64,000 bases of DNA from CAWEDP01 sp963807925. Its GTDB lineage: Bacteria; Acidobacteriota; Vicinamibacteria; Vicinamibacterales; CAVVIG01. A program made the position numbers and the translations under genes. Below, in pieces: positions 51,555 to 61,600 of this stretch. Below the pieces are notes generated by a model, which was not told the DNA's origin, made no database searches, and was given only the letters and a program-made list of their open reading frames with translations. The stretch spans positions 2,170,001-2,234,000 of the forward strand of contig CAWEDP010000002.1 in the NCBI GenBank assembly GCA_963807925.1. The letters are read 5' to 3'. Positions within the stretch are counted from its first letter, which is position 1, and every line of letters starts with the position of its first letter.

Positions 51555-54500
51555 CTAGAAGTCGAACTGGGCGCTGAACTTCAGGAAGCGCGGCGTCATG
51601 ATGGAATTCGGCTGCAGCCACGCGCCGGGAGTGCCCGCCGCCACGTTCGGGTTGAACGTCTGGTTGTAGGTCAGGACCGAGGCACGGTTGAGCGCGTTGT
51701 AGATCTCGATGCCGACGTTGGTGCGCGTGCGGCCGAACCTCAGGATCTTCGCGAGCTTGAAGTCGAGCTCGTTGACGCGATTGCCCCACACCTGGCCCGG
51801 CGCTGCGAGGTTCACGGTGGCGCTCGTCGCATTGTTCGAGAGCGGCCGGCCGAGGATTGGCGCGATGACGCTGTTCGGCACGGCGTAGTTGGCCGCCAGC
51901 ACGCCACCCTGATCGCTGCGGAACGTCGCACTGAAGAGCACGTCGACCTTCGGCACGACGTAGCTCCCCAAACCGGTGACGCGCGTGACCAGCCCCGGAT
52001 CGTTGTGGCAGTACGGGTTGAGCGAAGCGGTCTCCGGCAGTTGCGCCCGGATCTCGCAGTTGTCGGTCACGTTCTTGCCGGTGTTGAACCCGCCCTGGAG
52101 CGTCAGCCCGTTGCGCACGCGGGAGCTGATGTTCAGCAGGATGCCGTTGTAGTGCGAGTACTGGTTGCCGAAGTTGCTCGAGCTGGTAGTGAAGTTGTTG
52201 GACACGTTGTTCGCGAACCCGCTCGCGAGCGTCGGGTTGATGTTGTACAGGCTCGAGATGGTGTTGCCGCCGCCGCCGGGCAGCCGCGCATCGCTCGGCG
52301 CGACGACGTAGAACGACCCGTAGTCGCCCGGCGCCGTGAGGAGGTTGTCGACGGCGTTGAAGTTGTTGAGCCACCGCCGCGAATAGCTGACCTCCATCGA
52401 CGTGCGGGGCAGCAGCTCCTGCTGGACCGACGCGACGAAGCCCCAGTCGTTGGGCCGGACCGCCCAGCCTCCCATGTTGTTGTAGTCGTAGCTGTTGGTG
52501 AACACCGGCTTGCCGAAGTTACCGCTGGTGATCTGGCCGCAGAAGTCGCCGCCGCTCGACCGGTTGTCCTGCAGCGCCGGATTCTCCAGCACGCAGTCGG
52601 GCGTGTAGTTCCCGTTCGAGTCGGTCCACGTGCGGGTCGTCGAGGTGCTCACACGGCCCGTCGGGTTGCCGGCCGTGTAGTTGCCGTTGCCGCTGCTCGC
52701 CGCCTCGAGGTACTGGCCGATGGAGACCTTCACGGCGGTCTTGCCGGTGCCGAACACGTCCCACGCCACGCCGCCGCGCGGCGTGATGTCCTTGTAGCCC
52801 CAGACGTTGTTGATGCAGGTGCCGCTGAAGCCCGCCGGCAGGTTGCCGCCGTGCAGATCGCTGCTGCACAAGGCGGTGGACGCCGTCGCAAACTGCGCGT
52901 CGTTCTGCGCGAAGACGACCGGCGTGGTCAGAAAGCGGACCGGACCAATCTGCTCGTCGAGGAAATAGCTCCGGGCGTAGTCGTACCGCAGCGCGCCCTG
53001 CAGCGTGAAGCGCCCGTGCGTCCACTGATCCTGGACGTAGAAGGCGTCGGACCGCACGCGCTGGGCCACCTGGTAGGGCGTCAGCGTCTCGGCGATCGAG
53101 ACGTTCGTGCTGTTGGCCGATCCGTTCTGCAGCGTATAGGTCGTCGAGGTGCTGTTCGGGAAGTTCTTCTCATCGTCGACGTCGAAGATGCCGGCGTAGC
53201 CGACCTTGAAGTTGTGCGCGCCGGTCACGTACGACATCGACGCGCGCCAGTTGTGCTGGCCGATCCAGTCGTCGAACGGCGCCTCCGAGCGATAGGCCAG
53301 ACCCGGATGGCCGCCGTTGCCGGCGCACCCGGCCGACGTCGTGCAGCCTTCGGTGACCCGGACGAGATCCGCCGTCACGCTGTCGGGCCGGCGGTTGGTG
53401 CCCCACCGCGAGAGATAGGTGCCGAAGCCCGCCTCGAGCAGCAGCTTGTTGGTGGCCGGCGCCTGCCACGAGGCCTGCTGCACGCGCTGGAACCGGTGGC
53501 CGTACCCGCCCGCCTCCGGCGAGGAGTTGGCCGCGCTCCCGAACACGTACTCGAACACCCTGTCGCTGGTCGGATTCCGGCAGCCGGACCCGTCCGGCGT
53601 CCACGTGGCGCCGTTGCACGGGTGCTGCTCGTCCCAGAACAGGTTCAGCTTGTTCCGCGGCGTCAGCTGCGTCGTCAGGCGCGCGCTGCCGATGGACCAG
53701 CTGTTGGCGTTGTAGGCCGGCTTGCTCGTGTCGGCCGCGTAGGTCCACGGCGCCGCGCTGTTGGCCACCGGGCTGGTGATGTTCTCGAAGTTCGCGTTGG
53801 CGAAGATCCCGGGAATCGTCTGCCACGACCCTTCGTCGCGGTAGTTCGCGTAGAACCAGAGCCGGTCCTTCTTGATCGGCCCGCCGAGACCGGCGGTCAC
53901 GTCCCACAGCTTGACGATCTCCAGCGGCGACGCCAGCCCCTGCGCCTTGAGCGCGTCGGAGTAGTTGCTCGACACCATGCCGCTGCCGAGACCGGCCGCG
54001 TACACCGTGCCCTTGAAGGTGTTGCCGCCGGTCTTGGGCACGATGCTGATGGTCGGGCCGCCGACTTCGGCCTCGCCGAGGCCGCCCGAGTTGGTCGTCA
54101 CGACCTCGGTCGCGCCGAGCAGGTCGGCGTTGTAGCCCGAGACGCCGCCGCCGTTCAGCGACGCCCCGGTCAGCAGGCCGTCCACCATCATGCGTCCTTC
54201 GTTGCTGCGGCCGCCCGCGCCGCCGAACACGACCATGCCGGGCGTCACCTGCACGTCGGCCGTCGATCCGCTCTGCGTGATCACCGACGGCATCAGCACC
54301 ATGATTCCGGCGTAGCCCTTCGAGGTCGGGATCGACGTCATCACTTCGTTCGAGATCGTCGTCTGGCGGCGGATGCTCTGGACGTCGACGATGGGCGTTT
54401 CGCCCGTGACGGTCACCGTTTCCTGCACGGTGCCGATCTTCATGTCGGCGTTGACGCTGAACACCGCGCGCCCGGTCACCTCGATGCCTTCACGCCTCAC

Positions 54501-54774
54501 CGTCGAAAAGCCGGTCAGCGTGAAGGTGACGGTGTAGGTGCCGGGCCGCAGGTTGGCGATTCGGGTACTGTCCGGTGCCGTCGCTGACCGCGGTGCGCAC
54601 CTTCTCGATGAGGACCGGACTGGACGCTTCGACGGTGACACCGGGCAGGACCGCGCCGGACGCGTCCTTCACCACACCGGTGATCGTGGCCTCTTCCTGC
54701 GCCGACGCGACACGCGGCAGCAGCAGCACGACCGCACACGCGAGCGCGAACAGCAGCCTTCTCAACACGTGCAT
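51555..54774 (-). CDS. Oar-type TonB-dependent receptor 1, frameshifted near its N-terminus
   Basis: About 1072 residues once one base is ignored; an outer-membrane receptor. From ATG 54774: signal peptide (1-25), CarboxypepD_reg domain TITGVVKDASGAVLPGVTVE near 30, then DGTGQY. An extra base in the GGG at 54563-54565 breaks the frame; deleting it gives QYRIANLRPGTYTVTF and an open frame to the stop. The plug starts near 115 (VTVTGETPIVDVQSIRRQT). The barrel ends PRFLKFSAQFDF with the terminal Phe of outer-membrane proteins. CarboxypepD_reg/plug receptors take up large glycans, peptides or metal chelates; the ligand is unknown. It has its own promoter and terminator. Confidence 0.86.
53529..53671 (-). 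repeat. 143-bp exact direct repeat, copy 2
   Basis: Identical to 51291-51433; it encodes part of the receptor 1 barrel around CNGATWTPDGSGCRNPTSDR. Confidence 0.85.
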
Positions 54775-54853
54775 GACACTCTCCCTTTCATGGCGGTGGA
54801 CCCGGCTCTTCGTCTTCGAAATCCGGACGCGTGGGGCCGAAGAACAGTAGCGG

Positions 54854-54883
54854 ATTCTAAGAACGCCGTTACCGCTGAGTCAA
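54854..54883 (-). promoter_or_regulatory. sigma70-like promoter of receptor 1
   Basis: Minus strand: TTGACT (54883-54878), 18-bp spacer, TAGAAT (54859-54854), about 80 nt upstream of the start codon. The region from 54852 to 54901 resembles the receptor 2 promoter at 61840-61889, including the A/T-rich sequence upstream of -35. Confidence 0.65.
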
Positions 54884-55039
54884 CGACCTATTTGGAACTC
54901 GCGAGCGCCGCGTCAGGAAACCCTGGGGAGGATCCGGAAATTCGGATCGGGCAGGAACGCCCGGGGCAATGCGGAGACCGACTGCTTGGAGCTCAAAGCG
55001 CGTGCCGGCGGCGGGTGGCCGGCGCGACGGGCGACGAAT

Positions 55040-55948
55040 TCACCGCGGGCGGCGGGGGGCCGGCCTGTTCAGGGTCGTCTGAACCAGGTCCCCCAGCTGC
55101 GACGCGGGGACGGCGTTGCCCTCGATATTGGCCACGAGCGCGCCCTGCCGATCGATCACGGCGGTGTGTTCGGAATGCGTAAAGACGCCGTCGTCGGGAA
55201 ACGAATCGATGCCGAACAGGCCGCACACGCGGCGCACCTCGGCCACCTCCCCCGTCAGGAAGCGCCACGCGTCCGGATCGGCCTTCCAGCGGCTCGCATA
55301 GCCGGCGAGCACCGCGGGGGTGTCGTGCACCGGATCGAAGGTGACGGTGAGGAGCGTGAGATCGCGCCGCATCGCGAACCGGCGGCTCAGCGCGCCGAAG
55401 TCGTTCGCGAGGCGAAAGCAGAACTGCGGGAGCACGCATCGCGTGTAGATGAAGTTGATCGCCACGACCTGCCCACGCAACTGCGACAGCCTCACGGGGC
55501 GGCGCTGCTGATCGGTCAGCGTGAAGTCGGGCACCGTCTGACCGACCCGGAGCACGGGTGCCCGCGACGCGCCCCGCATCGCGTCCTTCAGGATCTTCAG
55601 CCGCTCGGCCGTCAGCGGATCCTGCTCGGCGCTTCGATACGGCCGCGCGTGGATCCCTTCGACGTACCCGGCCTGCCGATCGACGACGAGCGTGAAATCC
55701 ACCGTCATCCCCGGCTCGAGCCCCATGAGATCCTTCGACCGCCGCACATCGAAGGTCATCGTCATCGCCGCCATCACGCCGGGAACGCTGTCGTGCGAGA
55801 TGACGACGTGTCTTCCGCGAGCGTCGACGTCGAGCACCAGGCCGCTCATCGCGTACCTGGTCTGCCCGTCCTGGCCGACCAGGGCGGCGCGGCCGCAGAC
55901 GACGAGCGCTGCCGCGACGACCAGCGGGAGGAGGCTCCTACCGCCCAC
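55040..55948 (-). CDS. CusF-like domain fused to SCO1/SenC copper chaperone
   Basis: A 302-residue exported protein. GTG 55948 is preceded by GGAGG and gives a signal peptide (VGGRSLLPLVVAAALVVCG). Residues 33-90 resemble CusF: SGLVLDVDARGRHVVISHDS and PGVMAAMTMTFDV, a Met-rich copper-binding loop. The thioredoxin-like SCO domain follows: VPDFTLTDQQRRPVRLS near 137, the metal-binding pair in IYTRCVLPQFCFRLAND near 165, and a downstream FTHSEHTAVID near 255 supplying the His. SCO proteins load copper into cytochrome oxidase or act in copper homeostasis. The start overlaps the end of the VCBS-UnbV gene by 11 nt. Confidence 0.87.
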   Translation of the reverse strand: MGGRSLLPLVVAAALVVCGRAALVGQDGQTRYAMSGLVLDVDARGRHVVISHDSVPGVMAAMTMTFDVRRSKDLMGLEPGMTVDFTLVVDRQAGYVEGIHARPYRSAEQDPLTAERLKILKDAMRGASRAPVLRVGQTVPDFTLTDQQRRPVRLSQLRGQVVAINFIYTRCVLPQFCFRLANDFGALSRRFAMRRDLTLLTVTFDPVHDTPAVLAGYASRWKADPDAWRFLTGEVAEVRRVCGLFGIDSFPDDGVFTHSEHTAVIDRQGALVANIEGNAVPASQLGDLVQTTLNRPAPRRPR

Positions 55949-58511
55949 GACCGGCCTCCGCCCCCCGAACCAGCGGCAACCGCGGGCGATCGAGCGTCCG
56001 GTACGCGCCGTCGAATTCCTTGATCTCGATCGACTGGTTCTTCGGGATGCCGGCGAAATGCTGCCGCGTGCCGCTGGTCGGCCACCAGACGTCCACATCG
56101 ACCGGTCCGGCCGCGCGTCCCAGGCCGACGTGCTGCTGCAGCGGGGAGGCGCCGAACGATCCACCGGGGCCGACGGTCCGGTACATGCGGCGCGTTCCGC
56201 GGCCGGCATCCTCTGCGGTGACCGTAATCCGCGCGCCGATGGCCGACCGGTTCGTCTTCACGCCGACCAGCTTCACGTTGATCCAGGCGTTGTCGTGTCC
56301 GGGATTCCTGAAGAGCCGCAGTGCGTGCGCGTCGCCCGGCATCGCGCCGCCGACCTCGAACACGATGTCTTCGTTTCCGTCGTTCTCGAGATCCGCAAAC
56401 GCGACGCCGTGGCCTTTGTGCAGCTCGCCGGTTCCCGACGCCGCGGTCACGTCGACGAACGTGCGCCCGTCCTTGTTGTGCAGCAGCACACTCGGGACCA
56501 GCGAAGCGTACGACGGGCTGCCGGTGCCGAGATAGATGTCCAGGAAGCCGTCGTTGTCGATGTCCCCGAAGTTGGCGCCCATCGGCATGAACACCTTGTC
56601 CAGGCCGGCCTGTCGCGTCAGATCGACAAAGCTGCCGTCCCCGGCGTTCCGATACAGTTTCAGCGTCGGCGCGTTGTGCGGGAGCCCGAGGTAGGTGCGC
56701 GCCGACTCGTCCACCGACATGAAGTAGCTGGCGACGAAGAGGTCGGGGCGGCCGTCGTTGTCGTAGTCGAAGAACCACGACGCGAATCCGCGTCCCGGCC
56801 CGACGACGCCCGCCGCCTGCGCCAGCTCGGTGAACGTGCCGTCGTGATTGTTGCGATACAGGAAGTTGTTGGCGCCGAGATTGGAGACATACAGGTCGGG
56901 CCAGCCGTCGCTGTCGTAGTCGCCGGCCGCCACCGACTTGCTGTAGACGACGCGATCCACGCCGGCCGCGTGCGCGATGTCCTCGAACGTGCCGTTGCCC
57001 TTGTTCAGGAACAGCTGCGCCGGGCCGTCTTCGTTGCCCACGAAGAGGTCCAGCAGGCCGTCGTTGTTGATGTCGGTCCAGACGCCGGCCTGCGTGCTCG
57101 TGGGCGTCGCCAGCCCGGCGCGGACGGTCACGTCGGTGAAGGTGCCGTTGCAGTTGTTGTGCAGGAGCGACTTGCGCTGGGGCAGCTCCCACGCGCCGCG
57201 CAGGACCAGAATGTCGAGGCAGCCGTCGTTGTCGTAGTCGGCCTGGATGATGTTCAGTCCGCCCAGCTCGGTCGCCAGACCCCGCTCGGCCGCCTGCTCG
57301 ATAAAAGATCCGTCCGGATTCCGGTGGAAGAAATGCATCGGCTCGCAGCTCCCGATGCTGGAGGTCGCCACGTCGAAGCGGCCGTCGTTGTCGAAGTCAT
57401 CGACGATCACCCCTCCGGCGGGCGCAAAGGAGGTGAGGCCCGCCTGCGGCGCCACGTCCACGAACCGGCCGACGTCTTCCGACGAGGACGAGAACACGGA
57501 GGGCGGAATCCGCCGCGCCGCCGGCACCGCCTCCGGATAGCCGCCCGTCGTCATGTACGCGAGGTTGAGCAGCCACTTCACCTCGAGATCGTCGGGCTCC
57601 CTGGTCAGACACGCCGAGAAGTGCTGGATGGCCTTTTGCGAGTCGCCGCCGTCGGCGAACGCGCGCCCCGAACCGACGCCCAGCAGGCATCGGTCGCCCG
57701 GCGTCCGATAGACGCCGTTGGTCATCTCGGAGCGGTGCAGATAGGCGATGCCGAGTGCTTCCTCCATCTGCTGTGCGGCGTCGGGGAACGTCGACCGCGC
57801 CATGGAGTACGCGCGCTCGTAGTGCGCAATGGCCTGGTCCATCCGCCCTTCGTACGCGTACAGCTCCGCGAGGCTGAACTCGGCGTGGAACACGTCGAGC
57901 GGCGGACGACCCGGCGCGCCGCCCGGCCGCACCAGCCGCTGCAGCGCCGCGTGCGACGCCGCGAGCGATTTGGTTCGCATCTCGCAGATCGTCGCCGGAT
58001 CGCGGTTCCAGCCGGGCGCCTTGGAGAACTGCTCCAGGCTGGTCTCGGCGTCGAGCAGTCCGCCGACTTCGAGCGCGTATTTCACCGCCCCGGCGGCCGC
58101 TACCGCCGGGTTCGCAGCCACCGCCCGGCCGGCCGTCTCGCCCCGAGCGACGACCTCGAGGATCGCAAACCCGGTGGGAATCCGGACGATGCCGCTGAGG
58201 TGGCCGGGATCGACGCCCTCGACGGCGGTTCTGAGCTCTGGACGCAGATCGGCGGGCGACAGGATGCCGAGCAGTCCGCCGGTGTCGGCCGTCGAGTCGA
58301 TCGATTCGCGCCGCGCGATCGTCACGAAGTCCTCGCCGCCCCCCAGCCGTGCGAGGACCCGCTGCGCCTCGGCGGCGGTGCTCGTCACGATCATGCGCAG
58401 CGTGACGGTGTCGGCGGCGGATTGGCCGGCGCGCACCGCCGGCGAGGTCGGCCCCAGCGCGACAGCAACCGCCAGCATCACGAGCAGAGCCGTGGACCAC
58501 ACGCGCGGCAT
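55938..58511 (-). CDS. exported PPIase-TPR-VCBS/ASPIC-UnbV protein
   Basis: An 857-residue exported protein with an uncommon domain order. After the signal peptide (1-27) comes a parvulin-like PPIC segment (residues 35-110: GGEDFVTIARRESIDSTAD, GGLLGILSPADLRPE, VRIPTGFAILEVV). A TPR-like helical region follows (120-330, AEFSLAELYAYEGRMDQAIA). Then FG-GAP/VCBS repeats with Ca-binding DxDxDG loops (DDFDNDGRFDVATSS, DYDNDGCLDILVLRG, DINNDGLLDLFVGNE, DYDSDGWPDLYVSNL, DYDNDGRPDLFVASY, DIDNDGFLDIYLGTG, DLENDGNEDIVFEVG). It ends with an ASPIC/UnbV domain (WWPTSGTRQHFAGIPKNQSI). Possibly a surface protein with self-chaperoning; function unknown. Confidence 0.88.
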   Translation of the reverse strand: MPRVWSTALLVMLAVAVALGPTSPAVRAGQSAADTVTLRMIVTSTAAEAQRVLARLGGGEDFVTIARRESIDSTADTGGLLGILSPADLRPELRTAVEGVDPGHLSGIVRIPTGFAILEVVARGETAGRAVAANPAVAAAGAVKYALEVGGLLDAETSLEQFSKAPGWNRDPATICEMRTKSLAASHAALQRLVRPGGAPGRPPLDVFHAEFSLAELYAYEGRMDQAIAHYERAYSMARSTFPDAAQQMEEALGIAYLHRSEMTNGVYRTPGDRCLLGVGSGRAFADGGDSQKAIQHFSACLTREPDDLEVKWLLNLAYMTTGGYPEAVPAARRIPPSVFSSSSEDVGRFVDVAPQAGLTSFAPAGGVIVDDFDNDGRFDVATSSIGSCEPMHFFHRNPDGSFIEQAAERGLATELGGLNIIQADYDNDGCLDILVLRGAWELPQRKSLLHNNCNGTFTDVTVRAGLATPTSTQAGVWTDINNDGLLDLFVGNEDGPAQLFLNKGNGTFEDIAHAAGVDRVVYSKSVAAGDYDSDGWPDLYVSNLGANNFLYRNNHDGTFTELAQAAGVVGPGRGFASWFFDYDNDGRPDLFVASYFMSVDESARTYLGLPHNAPTLKLYRNAGDGSFVDLTRQAGLDKVFMPMGANFGDIDNDGFLDIYLGTGSPSYASLVPSVLLHNKDGRTFVDVTAASGTGELHKGHGVAFADLENDGNEDIVFEVGGAMPGDAHALRLFRNPGHDNAWINVKLVGVKTNRSAIGARITVTAEDAGRGTRRMYRTVGPGGSFGASPLQQHVGLGRAAGPVDVDVWWPTSGTRQHFAGIPKNQSIEIKEFDGAYRTLDRPRLPLVRGAEAGRGR

Positions 58512-58606
58512 CACCGCAGGACTTCCTCGTTCACCGCCGGAACCGGTCTGGCATCGTATCAGAATCGGCCGGGACCAGGCCCGCGGCGGGGAGACGACAG
58601 AAAGTG

Positions 58607-58635
58607 AAAAGGGGCGGGAGAGCGGCTCCCGCCCC
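58607..58635 (-). terminator. rho-independent terminator of receptor 2
   Basis: On the minus strand GGGGCGGGAG and CTCCCGCCCC form a perfect 10-bp stem with a 5-nt loop, followed by TTTTCAC. It lies 37 nt after the receptor stop and upstream of the VCBS-UnbV gene. Confidence 0.82.
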
Positions 58636-58671
58636 ATCTGGAGATGACCGACGTGCGCCCGAGTGACGATC

Positions 58672-61600
58672 CTAGAAGTCGACCTGAACGCTGAACTTCC
58701 AGAACCTCGGCTGAATCACGGAGGTGGGAACCAGCCATTGCCCGTTCGGGAGCGTGGCCGACGACAGGATGAACGCCTGGTTGTAGGTCAGCACGGCGGC
58801 CGAGTTGAGGAGGTTGTAGAGGTCGAACCCGATGTTGGTTCGCGTGCGCCCGAACTTGAGAATCTTCGCCAGCCGGATGTCGAACTCGTTGACGCGGTCG
58901 CCGTAGAGCGTCCCCGGCTCGACGAGGTTGACCGTGACGTTCGGCGCGTTGAGCGACAGGGGGCGGCCGAGTCCGTTGGCCTGGGCAACCGCCGAGGTAA
59001 CCGCGTAGTTGGCGGCGAGCTGTCCACCCTGGTCGCTCCGGAAGGTTCCCGAGAACAGGACGTCCACCCTGGGCACGGTGTAGGACGCAATGCCGGTGTA
59101 TCGGGAAACCCATCCGGTCGAGGTGTTGCACCAGGGGTTGGTCGCCGCCGTCTCCGGCAGCTCGCTCCGTACGGCGCAGCTGTCGGTTCTGGTCGTGCCG
59201 GTGTTGAACCCGCCCTGGAAGACGAGCCCGGTTCGTGGCCGGGCGCTGACGTTCAGCAGCAGGCCGTTGAACACGGTGCTCTGGCCGCCGTAATCGGCCG
59301 CCAGGGTGGTCAGGTTCTGCGTCTGCGACGCGACCGCCGGGTTGACGTTGTACAGCGGTCCCAGAACGGCTCCCTGCGCCGAGCCCGGCAGCCGGGGATC
59401 GTTTGGAACAGCAAAGGTGAACGAACCGAAATCGGCGGCCGTGTTGGTCGTGTTGTCGACAATCGTCTCGTTGTTCAGCCACCACCGCCGGTTGTACCCG
59501 ACCTCGACCGAGACGCGCGGCAGCACCTGCTGCTGGACCGACAGGCCGAACTGCCAGTCGCCCGGTCGGATCCCCCAGCCATTGGTGAGTGCCGGGTCGA
59601 GTGAGCTCGTGAACACGTCCTTGCCGAAGTTGAGCGTGCTGATCTGCGCGCAGAAGTCTCCGCCGGTGGCGCGGTTGTCCTGAAGCAGCGCGTTCTGGAG
59701 ATCACAGTCAGGGGTGAAATTGCCGTTGGCATCGGTCCACGTCCGGGTAACCGACGTGGTCAGGCGCGAGCTCGGGCGCGAGATGGTATAGCTCAATCCG
59801 TTCTGCGCGGCCTGGAGGTAGCGGCCGACGTTGACCTTCACTGCCGTCTTGCCGTTGCCGAAGACGTCCATCGCGAACCCGCCGCGCGGCGAGAGGTCTT
59901 TGTAGCTGTTCACGCCGTCGGTCCGCGGATAGGTCACGACCTGCGGCAGGAAGGGCAGCGGCCCGAACGTGACTTCGGGGAAGTAGCTCCAGGCGCGGTC
60001 GAACCGCAGGGCTCCCTGGAACGTGAACCGGCCGGCGGTCCACTGATCCTGTCCGTAGAAGGCGTCGTAGCGGCCGCGGTTCTGCGCCGGGAACTTGTCG
60101 ATCGTTTCAGTGATCTGGTTCGGCACGCCGTTGTTCACCCGATACGAATAGGCCTGGTTGTTGCCGTAGGTGACGGCATTGTCGACGAGGTAGCCGCCCT
60201 GGTAGCCGAACTTCATGTTCTGCGCGCCGGTGACGTACGACGCCGAGGCCCGCCAGGAGTGCGTCCCCTGCCAGTTCGCGCGCCAGGTGCCGGACCGATA
60301 AATGAGGTTGGCGATGTTGCCGTTGGCCGCGCATCCGGCCGTGCACTGCTCGGTTACGCGAATCAGGTCGTTCAGATTGCTGCCGGGCATCTCGTTGCCG
60401 CCCCAGCGGCTCAGATAGGTTCCCACGCCCGCCTCGAGGAGCAGCTTGTTGCTCAGCGTCGAGGTCCACGTCGCCTGCTGCACCCGCTGGCCATAGGGAC
60501 TCAGATAGGTGCCGACTTCCGGCGCCGCCGTCGCCGAGCACGACGGATTGGACGAACCGGGCGCGCCGCAGATCACCTCGTTCGGGCCCGACTGCCGGCA
60601 GCCGCTGTCAGAGCCCGGCCACGCGGCGCCCTGACAGGGATGCTGCTCGTCCCAGAACAAGTTGAACTTGTTGCGGGCGGTCGGCTGCGCCGTCAGCCGG
60701 AGCGCCCCGTTCCTCCAGCTTCCGGCCTGCACGGCCGGCCTCGACATGTCCGCGACGTAGGTCCACTTGGAGGGATCGCCGGCGTTCGCATTCCAGAACA
60801 TGCCCGGGACCGTACGGTGGCTGCCTTCGTCGCGGAACTGCAGGAAGAACCAGATGCGATCCTTCTTGATCGGCCCGCCGATGCCGATGTTGTAGTCCCA
60901 CAGCTTCTGAAGCGCCCCGGGCGTCGTCAGGCCGCGGTCCTTCAGATCCTGCGTGTAATTGCCTCCTACCATACCGGAGGTGACGTTCGACGCGTACACG
61001 CTCCCTTTTACGCTGTTGCCGCCCGTCTTGGGCACGATGCTGAACGAGGGACCGCCGACTTCCGCTTCGCCCAGACCGCCCGACGTCGTGGTCGCGATTT
61101 CCTGGGCGTTGCCGATGTCGGGGACGTAGCTCGAGACGCCGGCGCCGTTGAATGCCGCGCCCGTGTTCAACCCGTCCACCTGGATGCGCGCCTCGTTGTT
61201 GCGGCCGCCTGCGCCTCCGAACACGAGCATGCCGGGGGTGACCTGGACGTCGAGGTTGCCGCCCGCCTGGGTAATCGTCGATGGAATGAGCATCATGACG
61301 CCGGCATACGACCGCGCGGCGGGCATCGAGGAGATGACCTCGTTGCTGATCGTGACCTGCCGCCGCACGCTCTGCGTGTCGACGATGGGCGTCTCGCCGG
61401 TGACGGTGATCGTCTCCTGCAGGCTGCCCACCCTCATCTCGGCCGGCACGACCGCGGTCAGCGATCCCGTCAGCTCGATGCCCTCGCGCTTGACGGTTGA
61501 AAATCCGGTCAGCGAAAACGTCACCGTATAGGTGCCGGCTCTGAGGTCGACGATGCGGTACTGGCCGGTACCGTCGGTGACGGCCGCGCGGACTTTCTCG

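Noticed and set aside
51207..54587. Plus-strand open frame of 1126 codons opposite receptor 1
   Set aside because: Composition is typical of an antisense shadow and it has no domain; the minus strand encodes a recognisable receptor.
55692..58607. Plus-strand open frame of 971 codons opposite the VCBS-UnbV gene
   Set aside because: No domain or signal peptide; antisense shadow of a gene with calcium-loop repeats.
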